From Rhinopomastus cyanomelas (taxonomy: Eukaryota > Chordata > Aves > Bucerotiformes > Rhinopomastidae), in assembly GCA_013400115.1 (NCBI GenBank), contig VXBP01004455.1:1-64000 (forward strand): 64,000 nucleotides of DNA. The letters run 5' to 3'. The notes beneath the pieces were generated by a model. It was not told the origin of the DNA and made no database searches. It saw only the letters and a program-made list of their open reading frames with translations. Positions 34,926 to 47,850 of this stretch are shown piece after piece; the first letter of the stretch is position 1, and the number at the start of each line of letters is the position of its first letter. The position numbers were made by a program, and so were the translations under genes.

Positions 34926-36841
34926 AAAACACAGTAAAGTATCCAAAGCAAGAGCAAAGAGATGGGCAAACTACAGATGAGACAAATAGGCACTGTTAGA
35001 ATGATGGACAGCACATGTCTAAATCCATAAAAAATGCTAAACACTTAAATATTTATAGTTGTGATTTCACAATAGGTGGTGATACTTGATGCTGAAAAGG
35101 CACCAGAAAAATTCACACAGAGATACTGGCCATTAGAGATGTTCACCCAGGCTTCATCCTGTCTGCAAGCCATCAACAACAGGATACTGGCAACAAACAG
35201 AATACTGGCATGAATACTTAAATCCAATAATGGATGATAGAACTCAGGTCTGCTTGTATGGACAAGTCAAGCTCTATTATTTGAATCCCTGAAAACACAG
35301 GATGCTTAGAACTATAATTCATAAACTTCCTGTGACATATAACTGGTTATTATTGACATGGTTTACAGGCACTTTGCACTTACATTTCCTGCTTCCTTAG
35401 AGCATCCAAAACAAGCAAACAAAGCAAACAAATTCTAATTTACATAACGGTTCCAAATGATAAAAAATGTTCCAAACAGCAGAGTATCCCACAGGGAAGA
35501 TTAATTTCTGTCAAGCTTTAGAGAAGCTTCTCGCATCAATTTCTTCAGCAACACCTACAGAACACCTCTGTGACACACAGGCTGCTCCAGACCCAGGGCA
35601 GTGTTTCCACATTCACTTTTAGTGACACTGGAGTGATACTACCAAAGGTCAAAGGCAGGTTCCCAAGAACTTTGCAGCAGACATTCAGAGCTTTTCAAGA
35701 AGAAATCTTTTGATAACATATTTGCTGTGATGGTTATTCACAGCCATTTATGTGATAAAAAGAGACATTGAGTTTTCTGTGGCACTCTAAGTGTAAATGA
35801 CATTATACAATATGTATGTGCTGAATGAAAAACAGGACTTGCCATCTAAAAGTACAGATTAAAATGCCACTAAAACGTATGGTCTGTTATGGTTAAATGG
35901 ATTTTTTTTCCCAAGGTATTAAGGAAAAAAGTGGTTGGTATAATACAAGGTTATGTGAGATGCTGTAACGTCTCTATGGCTTGGGCTGCACCCAGATCTG
36001 ATCCTGTACTCTTTTGCATTTTTGCCTGGAAGTCAGTGGCTGCTCTATCTATAGCCCTATCAGCTGTGTATGCAGGGATGTCTGTGATAAACTGCTTCTT
36101 TGGGGCAGCCTAGAATGACCTGAGGTAACTAACCACTTTGTCACAGACTTGTGCAACACTGAGAAAATCCCCTGGCATAGGATACATCCTCAGTTGAGAC
36201 AACTGCATCAGAGATGCTTGTCTAGGTCTCTGTTACCATTAATCACCCTCCAATTCACACTTTAAAGAGCAGTCTGAAGGTTACCCACACCTCAGGAATG
36301 TTTACAGGTCTCCAACGACAAAAACGTGAACAGATTAATTTCACTTTCAGCATCTCCATCAAATACTGCCAAACAAGGCACAGTTCCTATCTTCTGTCTT
36401 CCACAACTGCCTAAGCCACAAGTTTCTGCTACAGGTTTTTACTGTTAGGAACAACAGGGTTCCCTGTTAACCAGCAGTGTCCAGAGAGCATCGTGGCATG
36501 AGTCATAATTCCATTCTTCCACTGAAGTCCTGCTGGTTGCATACACTTTTTAATGTATATGACAAATATGTTTGATTTCCTAAAAAACCTAAACCACTGT
36601 CTCCTCTTATGCTGCAGCACATCTAAAAACAAAATAAAGAAACAGTTTTTGAAATACTTGCAGTCATATTAATCACATTTGCAGGTTACTTCACAGTGTA
36701 AATGAAGAGTGGAGCTGACTTTGTTTTGTGCAGATCACCATCAACTCAGAATGTTGAAATTGCTCGTGTTTGACTTCAGCATGGAATTTATGTGTCAGAA
36801 AAGAGTGGCTTTTGGGTAGTAATATCCCCAGGATATAACTC
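34926..36841. other. Unique AT-rich DNA
   Basis: No gene or repeat family recognised. Short frames such as 34790-35044 (minus) and 35889-36113 (plus) have no known domain. Confidence 0.5.
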
Positions 36842-37115
36842 TGTATTGGGTTTAGCTGGGATGGAGCTGATCCTCCCCATGACACCTCACAGCGATGTGT
36901 CTGTGGTGGTAGCTAGAGGGGTGTTGGTAACACACCGATGTTTTGGCTGCTGCTAAGCAGTGTCTGCACAGCACCAAGGCTATAGGGTTTTTTCTCCTTT
37001 CCTAACACTCTTGTCAACTGAGGAGGGCTGAGGGATGTGCTGAGGGAGTGATAGAGTGGCTGTGGTGTGCACCCAACCCCCAGCCAGGGCCAAAACACCA
37101 CAAGCCCTCACACTA
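36842..37115 (+). mobile_element. Endogenous retrovirus LTR fragment (plus)
   Basis: It begins with TG followed by 'tattgggtttagctgggatg', the characteristic 5' start of a common avian ERV LTR group. It continues with the 'gtgttggtaacacaccgatg' and 'tggctgctgctaagcagtgt' blocks and a 'ccagccagggccaaaacacc' stretch. The polyadenylation signal and U5 expected downstream are not recognisable, so it is truncated or decayed at the 3' side. No retroviral coding region is attached. The minus-strand frame across it is incidental. Confidence 0.75.
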
Positions 37116-38260
37116 CCTATATGTTACCAGAAAGACTACACTCCAAACACTCCTTTTCCTCTGGGAATAATAAATAATAAATAAATGTGCACACAATTTT
37201 ACATTGATTTTCAACTTCAATGACACTGTTCAAAATGCTGATCAGCTGAATCAGAACTTAAAACAGAATTTTAAAATAGCATCCAAAAGGGTATTAAGTT
37301 TCACTTTTTTTGTTGTTGTGCTAACAAGCAGCATGAGTTGAAATGATTTTATGTAGCTAAATCTGTATCTGTTATTGTATAAAAGGTTACCTCTAATTAA
37401 CTGCTGTCATGAAGTTCAACACCAAGTTTCAGCTAAAAGAAAATTTCAATAACCAAGTTAGAAATACTTTGTTCTAAGCTACACACTGGCATACTTCCCT
37501 GACTCGGACTGCTCCAGAAACATCCTAGTGCTTTCCATAAAACAAATAAAGCAATAAAGGCAGCAAATACCCTATACATAATGTTGTGTGCTTAATGAGA
37601 TTGTAAATAACTCATGCGAGATGTTTCCTGATGTTGATCCCAAGCAGTTATGTGGGTCAATCTGCAGTGATGGTTTCGTACAGCTTAACGTTTATCTCAT
37701 GTTTTTATCTTTAAACGAACTATGGTCTTGCCCTAAAGATTCCTGAGCTTGATTTGCATTTGTGAAGCCCCTGTGTCATTGTGATCACATAAACAGAAAT
37801 GTGAGGACGGACCACTATGTCATACATTAAGTACACAGATTTCTTTGCCAAAAGATTATTAGCATTTAAAAAAAAATCTTTGTTCCCATATCTTCAATGA
37901 AATAGAGGAGTCAATGGCTAATTTTTCCCTATTTCTCTTTACATGTGTTTCTGAAGCCTTCTGTTAATGCATACTCTGCTAGCTTTTGCCTCTATCTACT
38001 CAAGCATGAAGGATTTCTGCCCTGCTGTGCTGTGGTCTCCCACTAATCCAGCACTACCTTAGTTTGGCTGGAACTTTCCCCACTGAATCTGTAAATCAGA
38101 TGACAGAAGAGATGTTGCAGCTCCTCAGCACCTCGAGTTACAGCCCGCAATAGGAATGGTGTGGTTTTTCTGAGGGAAGGCTGGGGAGGGGTGGTACAAA
38201 TGAGAAGGAAGCACCACAGAGCTACCCAAGAGAAAGAGGGATTTAAGAGACTCTTTTAAA
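37116..38260. other. Unique AT-rich DNA
   Basis: No gene recognised. A short AATA-type simple repeat is at 37165-37187 and an A-run near 37868-37876. Confidence 0.55.
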
Positions 38261-39515
38261 ATCATAGAATCATAGAATCATTAGGAATTGGAAGGGACCT
38301 CGAAAGATCATCTAGTCCAATCACCCCGCCACAGCAGGATCACCTACATCAAGCCACACAGGAACACATCCAGATGGGTCTTAAACTTCTCCAGAGGAGA
38401 CTCAACAACCCTCCCAAGGGCAGACTGTTCCAGTGCTCCATCACTCTTACTGTGAAGAAGTTCCTTCTCATATTTATATGGAACCTTCTATGTTCCAGCT
38501 TACAACCATTGCCCCTCGTCACTAGATGCCATTGAGAAGAGCCTGACTCCATCCTCCTGACACCCACCCCTCAAATATTTGTCAACATTAATGAGGTCAC
38601 CCCTCAGTCTCCTCTTCTCCAAGCTAAAGACACCCAGCTGCCTCAGGCTCTCCTCATAAGGGAGGTGCTCCACCTCCCTCACCATCCTTGTTGCCCTACG
38701 CTGGACTCTCTCCAGCAGCTCCGTGTCTTTCTTGAACTGAGGAGCCCACAACTAGACACAATACTCCAGATGTGGTCTCACCAGGGCAGAGTAGAGGGGG
38801 AGAAGAACCTCTCTCCATCGGTTAACCACCCCCCTTCTGATCCACCCCAGGATGCTGTTGGCCCTCTTGGCCACAAGAGCACACTGCTGGCTCATGGTCA
38901 TCCTGCTGGCCACCAGGACCCCCAGGTCCCTTTCTCCTACACTGCTCTCCAACAGGTCAGTCCCCAGCCTATACTGGTACCTGGGGTTGTTCTTGCCCAG
39001 ATGCAAGACTCTACACTTACCCTTGTTATACTTCATTACATTTCTCTCTGCCCAACTCTCCAGCCTGTCCAGGTCTTGCTGAATGGCACCACAGTCTGCA
39101 GGGGTGTCAGTGAAACCACCCAGCTTTGTTTCACCAGCAAACTTGCTGACAGTGCACCCTAATCTCTCATCCAAGTCATCAGTGAATAGACTGAACAGGA
39201 TTGGTCCCAGCACTGACCCCTGGGGCACTCCATTAGATACAGGCCTCCAGCCAGACTCTGTGCCACTGACCACTACTCTCTGGCTTCTATCCTGCAGTCA
39301 GTTCAGCATCCACCTCACTACCCAATCATCCAGACCACATTGCCTCAGTTTGGCTGCAAGGAATCTGTGAGAGACTATGTCAAATGCTCTGCTGAAGTGA
39401 AGATAGACCACATCCACCGCTCTGCCATCATCTATCCACCTGGTTATGCCCTCATAAAAGGCTATCAGCTTGGTCAAGCACGACTTTCCCTTGGTGAAGC
39501 CATGCTGACTGTCCC
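38261..39515 (-). mobile_element. CR1 LINE, largest copy in the window (minus)
   Basis: About 1.25 kb of minus-strand CR1 running from the reverse transcriptase domain of ORF2 to the terminal octamers ('aatcatagaatcatagaatc' at the low-coordinate end). The 3' UTR is of the young type. It is 5'-truncated inside the RT domain at about 39515; the endonuclease and ORF1 are absent. Sequence beyond 39515 no longer matches the family. Coding decay is described under the pseudogene entry. Confidence 0.97.
38349..39515 (-). pseudogene. CR1 ORF2 relic: reverse transcriptase and C-terminus
   Basis: Read on the minus strand, one frame runs from about 39515 to 38502 with only two stops: a TGA at 39298-39300 (normally tryptophan, after 'VVRWMLN') and a TAG at 38752-38754 (normally glutamine, after 'HLEYCV'). 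A ~5-bp deletion near 38520 then shifts frame; the final part is readable at 38349-38567. RT motif A has lost its catalytic aspartate ('VVYLHFSRAFD', His at 39397-39399) and the F-A-D-D box reads F-A-G-E (39130-39141). The 'GVPQGSVLGPILF' motif is intact. The protein would be inactive. Both stops are consistent with C-to-T or G-to-A change. Confidence 0.93.
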
Positions 39516-42213
39516 TGTGGCAGCTCCATACCTGGCAACTGATGACAGCGTCAGCAGTGCTGGGTACACACAGCATTTTTAAATGGTAAAGAGATGGACC
39601 ATAAACTGCCTTGAGCACTGAGCAATAAGGGCTCCAGGAGACCTTGGAATGTAGACGATCTGCCAGAATACAGTGACCCAGCAGAAACGTGTGTGGCATT
39701 ACTTTAATACATCCTTTAAAAATAAACTGAGTTTTAGCACTCCAAATTTTCCATTACCATGAGAGTGGAGGTGAAAGATAGAAGTACAAAGCATTGCATT
39801 AATAACTCAGGTTTTAAATATTTCACGTGAACCACAAAAACATTCCCCACCACCCAGATTGTCTGCAGAATTTATTAGTCAACAGAGTTTTAATAGAAAA
39901 AGACTTAAAGCTTAGAGAGAGAGAGAGACCCTGCAAAAGGTACTTTCTGGAGTGCAGAGCTATTAATTTATTTTATAGAGCACATCTACACGGGAGAGGA
40001 AGGGACATCATTACAAGACACAATGCAAAGTCCCAGGAGAGAGCTGAGTTCTAGCCAAAAAGAGTCATTTACTTGTTTTGTATTTAAAGAGTGGGATTGA
40101 TTCTTCCTGACTTCATAGCCTTAAAATAAAGCAGAATATGCAAGTTTCAATATGGTTTTGCTTGGCTCCATTGCCATGTCAGAACATTCTTTACACAGAG
40201 CACAACCACCAGAACTAACACACAGTTGTCTTCCAAAAGTATAAGTTTCTTTAAAACAACCCCCGTGAAATGAGCCTGAATACAAAAGCCTTGATTAGTA
40301 TGAACCAAGAATGCGTCAGGGTAACTCCCAGATCAGCCTAAACACAGATTGTGCAGGACTTCAGTGTATTCCTGTCCTTCCAGCATGTCAAGTAAACTGG
40401 GAAAAGAGAAAGGCAGGTAACTTTATCCTCCATGCACTGATCTACCGCATGTAAACAGAGCAATAATATCCTGCAGACGTATGCAGGGTTTAAAGAGGAC
40501 TGACAGCAGCTCTCCTTGTGTTGTGGCTATGGGTAAACCATGGCTTGCAACCACAACTTGCACAGAATGTGGAAAGCTGCAGCCTGTGAACTACTGCAGC
40601 ATGCACAGCTGCTGCACTTCCCCTGTGAGGATCCTCACTCACAGCTCCTTTTAAGTCACCTTCCCCTTCTTCACATGGAAGGGACACCTGATGCTGAATT
40701 TCATTTCTTTAGGGCATACACGACATCATTTCCCACACACCCTCTACCAATCTCCTGTTGCTTCTCAGTGGCAGATGACTCCCCAAAAGTGGATTTTTTT
40801 TTTGTGAAAGGGGACAAGTAGCTCTGCTGAGACCTCAGCAAGAAAAAGCAGAGGGATCCTATTAATGCTGTAGGGTGAGATCAGGCAAATGCTTGTGCTG
40901 AATGCCAAACTCAAAGAAACCTCTCAACAGAGCCACAAGGAAAGACAACCCCAAATGCTTTAGCAACATGAATGCAGTCTCTGATACTCCATTATCTTTG
41001 GATAACAGATCTAGCTAGTGAGCAATCCCAGTGACAGGAAGGTTTAGTACACTAATGAAGAGCACAGTGAACTCCTTTTGGAGTATTTTATAGAGAAGCA
41101 CTACAAATCCTGCAGAGTACATGACTAAAAGTGCAAATGCAGACAAAGCCGCTCTTAGGTAATTCCCTTGATTAAAACTCTCAGACTTGAATCTCATTTA
41201 ATTAAGGACGTTGTGAAGGCACAGAATGGCAGCGCTCACTGTTGTCCTCTTCTGCAGACAGTGAGTTGCCAAACAGAATCGAGGATCTTAATTGCAAGAA
41301 TCATCAGCAAATAAAAAATTAGGGACTGCAGAAGTCAGACTGTTGAATGGCAGCAATGGTGCCACATCTTCTCGTTCTTGCATTAGCTGGGAAAGGCACT
41401 CCCAAGAGAGGACCCGGTGCTTTTCATAACAACTGCTGAAAAAAGAGAGAAAAAACTACCCCAGCCTCATGCCATCCTGAGGGGGATAGCCAGCAAAACT
41501 GAGGAAAGAGGATCATCTTTCTACCAGCTTGGTTCTCCCTCCTGATTTGACACTGTTCTATATATCACTGTTGAGAGGCACCTGAACACAAGCTACAGTC
41601 ACCTAATGCAGTTGTCACAACCTGGGTTTTTTTGGTTGGGTTTTTTTTTAGGTTTCTGTTATCGTTCAAGCCTTGCATCACAGGTAATTTGCTTTATATA
41701 TCACTGGAAATGGTCATTTCTTTCATCAACTTTCTATCAGAATGCTGATATTTCAGATATTCTCTGATAAAAGCAAGGCAGTTAAAATATATTTTATATC
41801 AGATGGTGCAAAACATTGACTACCTAGAAGTGCATTTCTGTCTGATTCCACTTTTCCCAACTGTCTGCATTAGTCTCACAAGAAAAGAAATCTTGTGTAA
41901 GAATCATGGTAAAATATGCTTAGAAATATCTGGTACAGATAAGGTAGATAGAAAAAACTTTGGCTCTATAGAAAAGGTTTTGATAAAAAAGAATCAGGGG
42001 GTACTTGGGAATTACATCCTATTTGTGGGGTAGTGCTGAGCTCCTTCACTTCATTCAATTTTTATAGTCAAGCAAAATATAGATGGAAGCAAAATCCAAG
42101 TAGGCAATTCCCTGAAGGAACCATATGTGGTACTCTGCAATCAAATAGAAATTGCAACCAAGTGAATTGTAGGACTGTATACTAATGGTAAGTTGGAGGT
42201 CTCGTCATAAACA
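39516..42213. other. Unique DNA
   Basis: No gene recognised. A short GA run lies at 39916-39930. Frames at 39827-40054 and 40540-40821 are unrecognised. T/G-rich runs are present near 41630-41652. Confidence 0.5.
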
Positions 42214-43134
42214 CATAAAATGTTTTGAGTTGGAAAAGACCTTTAAAGCATATCTAGTCCAACCACCCTCTGCTCTGTGCAGAGACATCTCCCACTAAAT
42301 GAGGTTGCTCAAAGTTCCATCCAGCCTGGCCTTGTGATGAGGCATCCACAACTTCCCTAAGAAACCTATGCCAGTGTCCCACCACTCTCATCAGATCATC
42401 AGAGAAAAATTTCTTCTTTATGTCTGGCCTAAATCTGTAGTCTTTCAATTTAAAATTGTTGCCTTATCAAAACAGGCCCTATTGAAAAGTCTGTTATCAT
42501 CTTTCTTATAAGCCCTCTTTAAGGACTGAAAGAATGCACCAATGTCTTTCTAAAGCCTTCTGTTCTTCAGGCTGAACAACCCTAAATCTCTCAATTTATT
42601 CATTGGAGAGGTGCTCCAGCATTCTCACCACTTTTGAAGCTTCCTCTTTACTTGCTTTAACAGGTCCATGTTTTCCTTACACTGGCAGCCGCAGAGCTAA
42701 ATGCAGTACCATGAGTCCAGTCTTAATAGAGTGGAGTAGAGGAGCAGAATCACCCCAACCTCTTGGCCTTGAGATGCAGCCCAGGATATGGTTGGCTTTT
42801 TCACCAGAAAAAGCACATTGATGACTTACACACAACCAGTTTCCCCAAACCCATCTTTTCAGAGGTACTGTTAATCCATTCATCTCGCCATCTTTACTGA
42901 TACTGGCGATTCTCTTGAGGTATGTGCAGGACCTGGCACTTGGTCCTGGTGAAATTCATGAGGTTCTCACAGGCCAGCTCCTCAAGTCTGGACAGCACCA
43001 CTTCTCTCCAGCACACTGCCCACATCAACTCATCAGCTTCGACTCATCTGCAAATTTCCAAGGGTGTGGTCAATCCCACTGGCTGTGTTGTTAACATACT
43101 ATTTATAAGTACTGGCGCCAGAACCAGTTTACAC
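42214..43134 (-). mobile_element. Old long CR1 LINE (minus)
   Basis: About 920 bp of diverged minus-strand CR1. It covers the 3' UTR ('gttggaaaagacctttaaag', 'atctagtccaaccaccctct'), the ORF2 C-terminus ('ttggagaggtgctccagcat', 'gatgcagcccaggatatggt') and into the region after the RT core ('gtgcaggacctggcacttgg', 'gaaattcatgaggttctcac'). Many indels break the frame; only short open pieces remain. It belongs to an older subfamily than the copy at 38.3-39.5 kb. The outer end fades near 43134. Confidence 0.92.
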
Positions 43135-46100
43135 TCTTTTTAAATTACACTTCTTGGATTTATTCTGCTCTTAGAGCACTTCTAGTGCTAACAAAGGAAA
43201 TAAATTTCTAGCCTCAGTTTACCACTTTTTTGCAACAATATAGAATTTTTCAATTTTTATATGTTTATAGACATTATTTCTGCATGCAGACATGTCTGGT
43301 GTACCATGAGACAAATGAAGAATTCTCAAGCTAAACACTTTTATTTTTTATTGCTTAAGTAAGAAATACCACACAAATCACCCCCAGCATACCCTATCGT
43401 CCTGCTGCTGCAACGCTCTTAATAGAAACAAAAACCAACAAGTCTAGATCATCACCTGGTAAAAAGCTGTTTAGTTCGACTCTTCAATCAGTACTTTTAA
43501 CTGGGTCTATTTTAATACAGATCAACATGATATAATTCATTTCAACAGATTATGTGGACAACCAAAACCACAGGGTTTACAATCACTTGCAAGATTAGTG
43601 AGAGAGAAAGGGAGAGCAAAAACAAATTTGTTTCTCATTCATCTACTCATAAAAGGTGACAGGTTGATAGCTGTGGACCCATTTCATGCTGTGGTCCAGA
43701 GCCAAATAAAATGTCAACCAAATCCTGCCAACATCTCAGCTGTGATAAATCATCATAGCTCTATTAGTCAGCCCTCTAACTTCCAGCATCCAAGGATCTG
43801 GCTCTATCTACAATGTGTGTTGAGACAAGATATAAATCAATGAAGTGTCAACAGTGACCAGTTTCTTTTTTCTCCTCAAATATTACTTTGTCTTTGCTAG
43901 TTAAAAGCAAACCTCACTGAAGGCTTCTAATTGGCAGTAGGAGGAAAGCATTTACAAAGGTAATTTCCTATAAACCCCGCAAACTAAAGTTCACTCACTG
44001 CTCATCACCTCAAAAATTATATTACTTACACTGGGCAAATTTTCACACTTGTTAGTCCATAAAGCACTTGGAACAACCAGTCTTTCTTTTTGCTATGAGA
44101 ACGTGGTAAATAAAAGATGTGTCTCCCCTTCCTTGTATCACCACTTGGGTCTGGGGACAGCCTGGTGTTTTAAATGTCAACTGTTACTGGCAGACCTTGT
44201 CAGAGGTTATGAACGAATTCCCACAAACCGTGTTTGTGATCAGACGAAACTAGCAGACTCCCTCCCAGTCATCATGCTCAGTTGGAGCAATCAACAGTAA
44301 CTCCACACTCCAGCCACACACCACCGACCACCACACCACATTTGTCACTGGTCCATATGGAATAAATTACATTCCTGAAGAGCCTGAACTTCTGAAGAAG
44401 CCATTCTAAGCTACTACCCAACATTTCAACAGCTCAGGCTTCTTGAGGAGTTTAGTCTGGCCTTGGGTCTCATCTCTGTTCTTCTCTTTCCAACTTACCA
44501 TTCAGTCTCTCAAAATCTTTGTATTAAAAGGCTCAAACTTACGGTAGAGTGCTGAATGGGTATCCAGGCAGGTGTTTCGACTGAGCATTTGTTGGGTGGG
44601 CATCTGCCATGGCTCTGCTGCAAATAAGTGAAAATGGCATTATGCTATGCACAACACAGTACATGCTGCAACTGCTAGGTGCAACAGGCTCCACGTGCAT
44701 GCAGCACCTAGGAGTTTGCCAGTATGCATTACATTCTTCACTGTCAAGGAGGGAAGATAAACTGCATTTTGCACAACTGAAAAGATCTCAACAATTATCC
44801 ATTAATTTTGCTGTGAAGTTACTCTGAACCCCAAGCACTTGCCTTCAGGCTTTTCTCCACACTGGAGCATTCAAAGAACAGAAGTGGAGCTTTACGCATT
44901 GGGTAGCAACTGGTATTTTTTCCCATTGTTTCACAACAGGCTGCACGTTCCCCGTACATCTCTTTGAACTGGTGATGCCTGCAGCCTGAGCTACCCTAGG
45001 GCTGTATTCCATGAGGGTGAAGTCTGTCCCAAATTTTTAGGGTGCTGAGCAGAATGCTCTGCTTGCTCCCAAGATTGGCCCTTTGAGGATGTTCAGCCAG
45101 TGCCTGAGGCTCCTGCCATTCCCTGAAACTCTGCAGAATCAAAAGAGTGAGAGGTTACTGTAAAGTGTAATGTTCCACGCAGCAGTGTAACCATCAGGCC
45201 TTTGGCTTGATCCTCCCGTAATTTCCCTTGCGCTGGTGATCATTTGATTACATCTTAGCAAGGGTTTGGAGCCAGTCAGAGTGAATTGCACAGCAGATTG
45301 GGTCACAGTCCCAGAAGAAATGTCCAGAATAAATTCTGGTATCTGCCACCTTTACTCTCAGCATTTCACATAAGAATCAAACTATGATTGCTGAAGCTTC
45401 CAGAATTGGAGGACTCTTGTAATCATGTGTGTTCCTGAAGCTGGAAGTAATGTGAGAGCAAAAAGCTGCCTTCCTTTTATTTTTGTTGAAGCCAGATGCA
45501 TCCCAAGCAACTACACTACACCTTTCTTTTTCTCATGCTGAGAGCAAAGGAGAGCAATTGCTGCAAACCCTGATTGGTCTTTCCACGATCCTCAAGTTCA
45601 GGCCTGACTGAAGGACACCAGGGAAGCACTATCAGAGGTTTATTCTTTATCTCCAAAAAGTTGTAAAGCATTGCAGTGCTGCATACTTCCACCAGTAAAT
45701 TCCTCCAATCTTAGCAACTGGTTATCTTTCATATTTTCACTTTATGGTGTAATCCAAAAAACACCTAGCGAGCAAGAAGTGTTTTACTTTCAGATGAAAG
45801 TTCAGGAAGTCTTGTTTAAAAGGATTTTTAAAAGTCACTGCTATCACGGCAGCAATACCTTGTGGGTGTGTGTCTTATCTCCTGTTAGGGAGGGTTGAAT
45901 GCAACAGCAAACCATGTAATCCCATCAAAATAACAAAACTGTAAAAGACTGTTGATCAAAGGACTACATTAAATGATGGTAATTATTCTTTTCCTTTCTT
46001 TAACAATTATATGTCTTCAGTCTTTAAGTGAGGGCAAGACAAAGACAAGAAAATTAATAACTTGTCTTGGACAAGAAACATGTTTCTGATCTTACAAACT

Positions 46101-47815
46101 CAAGTAACCCTGTTTGTCAGGAGACTCTCAAAAAGACTCCTCACACTCTTAAAGAAGATACATCTGCAAAATAAAAGCTCCAGATCTAGTAGCATATTCA
46201 AAGACCAGAAACACAGGGGTAACTAGGAACTTATCATAGGCAGCAGTTCTCCAGGGTTCCCAATCTTTTGGCAGAAGATCTTGGCTGTCCAGCCTCTGAG
46301 CTGTAGGGCAACCTTTAGTTTGCCCTGTTACCGCTGGATACTTGAATTACTGTGCTGATAGCACAACGCTGCACTGACATTGTCTGAGAAATGCATTTAG
46401 GTCAATGGCTTTTCTCCTACAGGTTTCAGGGGATGTGGGATCAGATATTTTTCTAAAAGAACAGCTGATTTCTTATAAGAATGATCACTCGTTTTTGTAT
46501 TGCTCTGTAAAAAGCTATGTTCTTTATGCTTTGCATATCTTACACCCTCACCTAGTGAAATAAGGTTGTATACCAGCGGCTGGTAAGGCTTTTCTTCGTA
46601 AAAATGGTCAATTAGAACCATTTTTTTTTAATGCTGCCAAAAACTCCAATAGGTCACACGTGGAGACATCAACCATAAAAAAACTACCTGAAAGGTCAAC
46701 ATTACATAAAGCATTCTGCAAGCTTAGGGAACACAAGCAGGCATAGGGATAAATATGTTGGGAATTCTCTGCATGTGGTAGAAGGAATTAGTGCCATTTG
46801 ATTTTTACTACCAGCACTTTCTGCAGCTAAGGAATTTGGTGAGTGAAAGGACTAGAGACCCTGGTCCATCACTACACTGAAAACTTAAAAAGCTGACCAA
46901 AAAAATCCATCATTTGAATCATCTTTCTTCAGCTACCCTTCAGGGAAGGAGAATATTACCTGTAGTTTGCTTTTTGGATTCACTAATATTTGTAAGCAAA
47001 AGGACTATGGCTTGCCTTTCTGCTTGGGAGAATATGTTCCAATAAAAGACTTCTCCATCTGAAATGAAAGGTGTTTCTCCATAGCTTATGAATGAGTGAT
47101 TTCCACTGTCCCTTTTTTTTACTCTCTTTCTTTGAGGATGCTCAGCCTCCTGCACTAAGCTACGCCCTTGAGACTGCTCCAGTGTAGTGACAGACAGAGT
47201 TATTCAGGCGTAGGCCTTTTCACAGCTTTATGCAATCAGAGTCTTCAAAATATGCAACAAGATCTTTAGCTTGTGTAATTTTTGTGTAAAAAGACCTTGG
47301 GATGCAGAAGAATAATTCCCTTCTCATTGCTGCATTCAACATCAGTCACTGTTTCTTTTCCTCACTGATGCTTTAAATCCTTGGTAAAATGCACAGCAAT
47401 AATACAGTCAGGAAGCAGTGAAGTGATGACTGAAGTCAGGTAGAGATGATAACCTCCTAGTTAGTTAAAGACAGTGCATCCTTTTGTCAGTCAGGTGTTG
47501 AAATAACTGCTTTCTATTAGCAGTGGTCAGAAACCTCAGTATAACATATCCTGCAGAGACTAATATAACTGCAATATTGCAGTGGAAAACACTGCAGTGA
47601 ATTGGAAGACACGAGCTTTGTGGCACCACACAGGAGAGTTTTCAGGTGACAGCCATGCAGGTACACATCAGCAAGCTCTGAGTAAGTTTTCAAGGAAGAA
47701 TTCCTCCTCTGTGTTGCGACATCAGCCACAGTGAATACTAAGGGTGTTTAGAGGACTAAGCATACGTAAATATAGCTTATTGCCACTTTCTCATAGGCAA
47801 TGAGAGACTGATTGA

Positions 47816-47850
47816 ATATATATCTATATACATATATATACACATATAAA
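47816..47850. repeat. Imperfect (TA)n tract
   Basis: TATA-rich run interrupted by C at several places. Confidence 0.9.
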
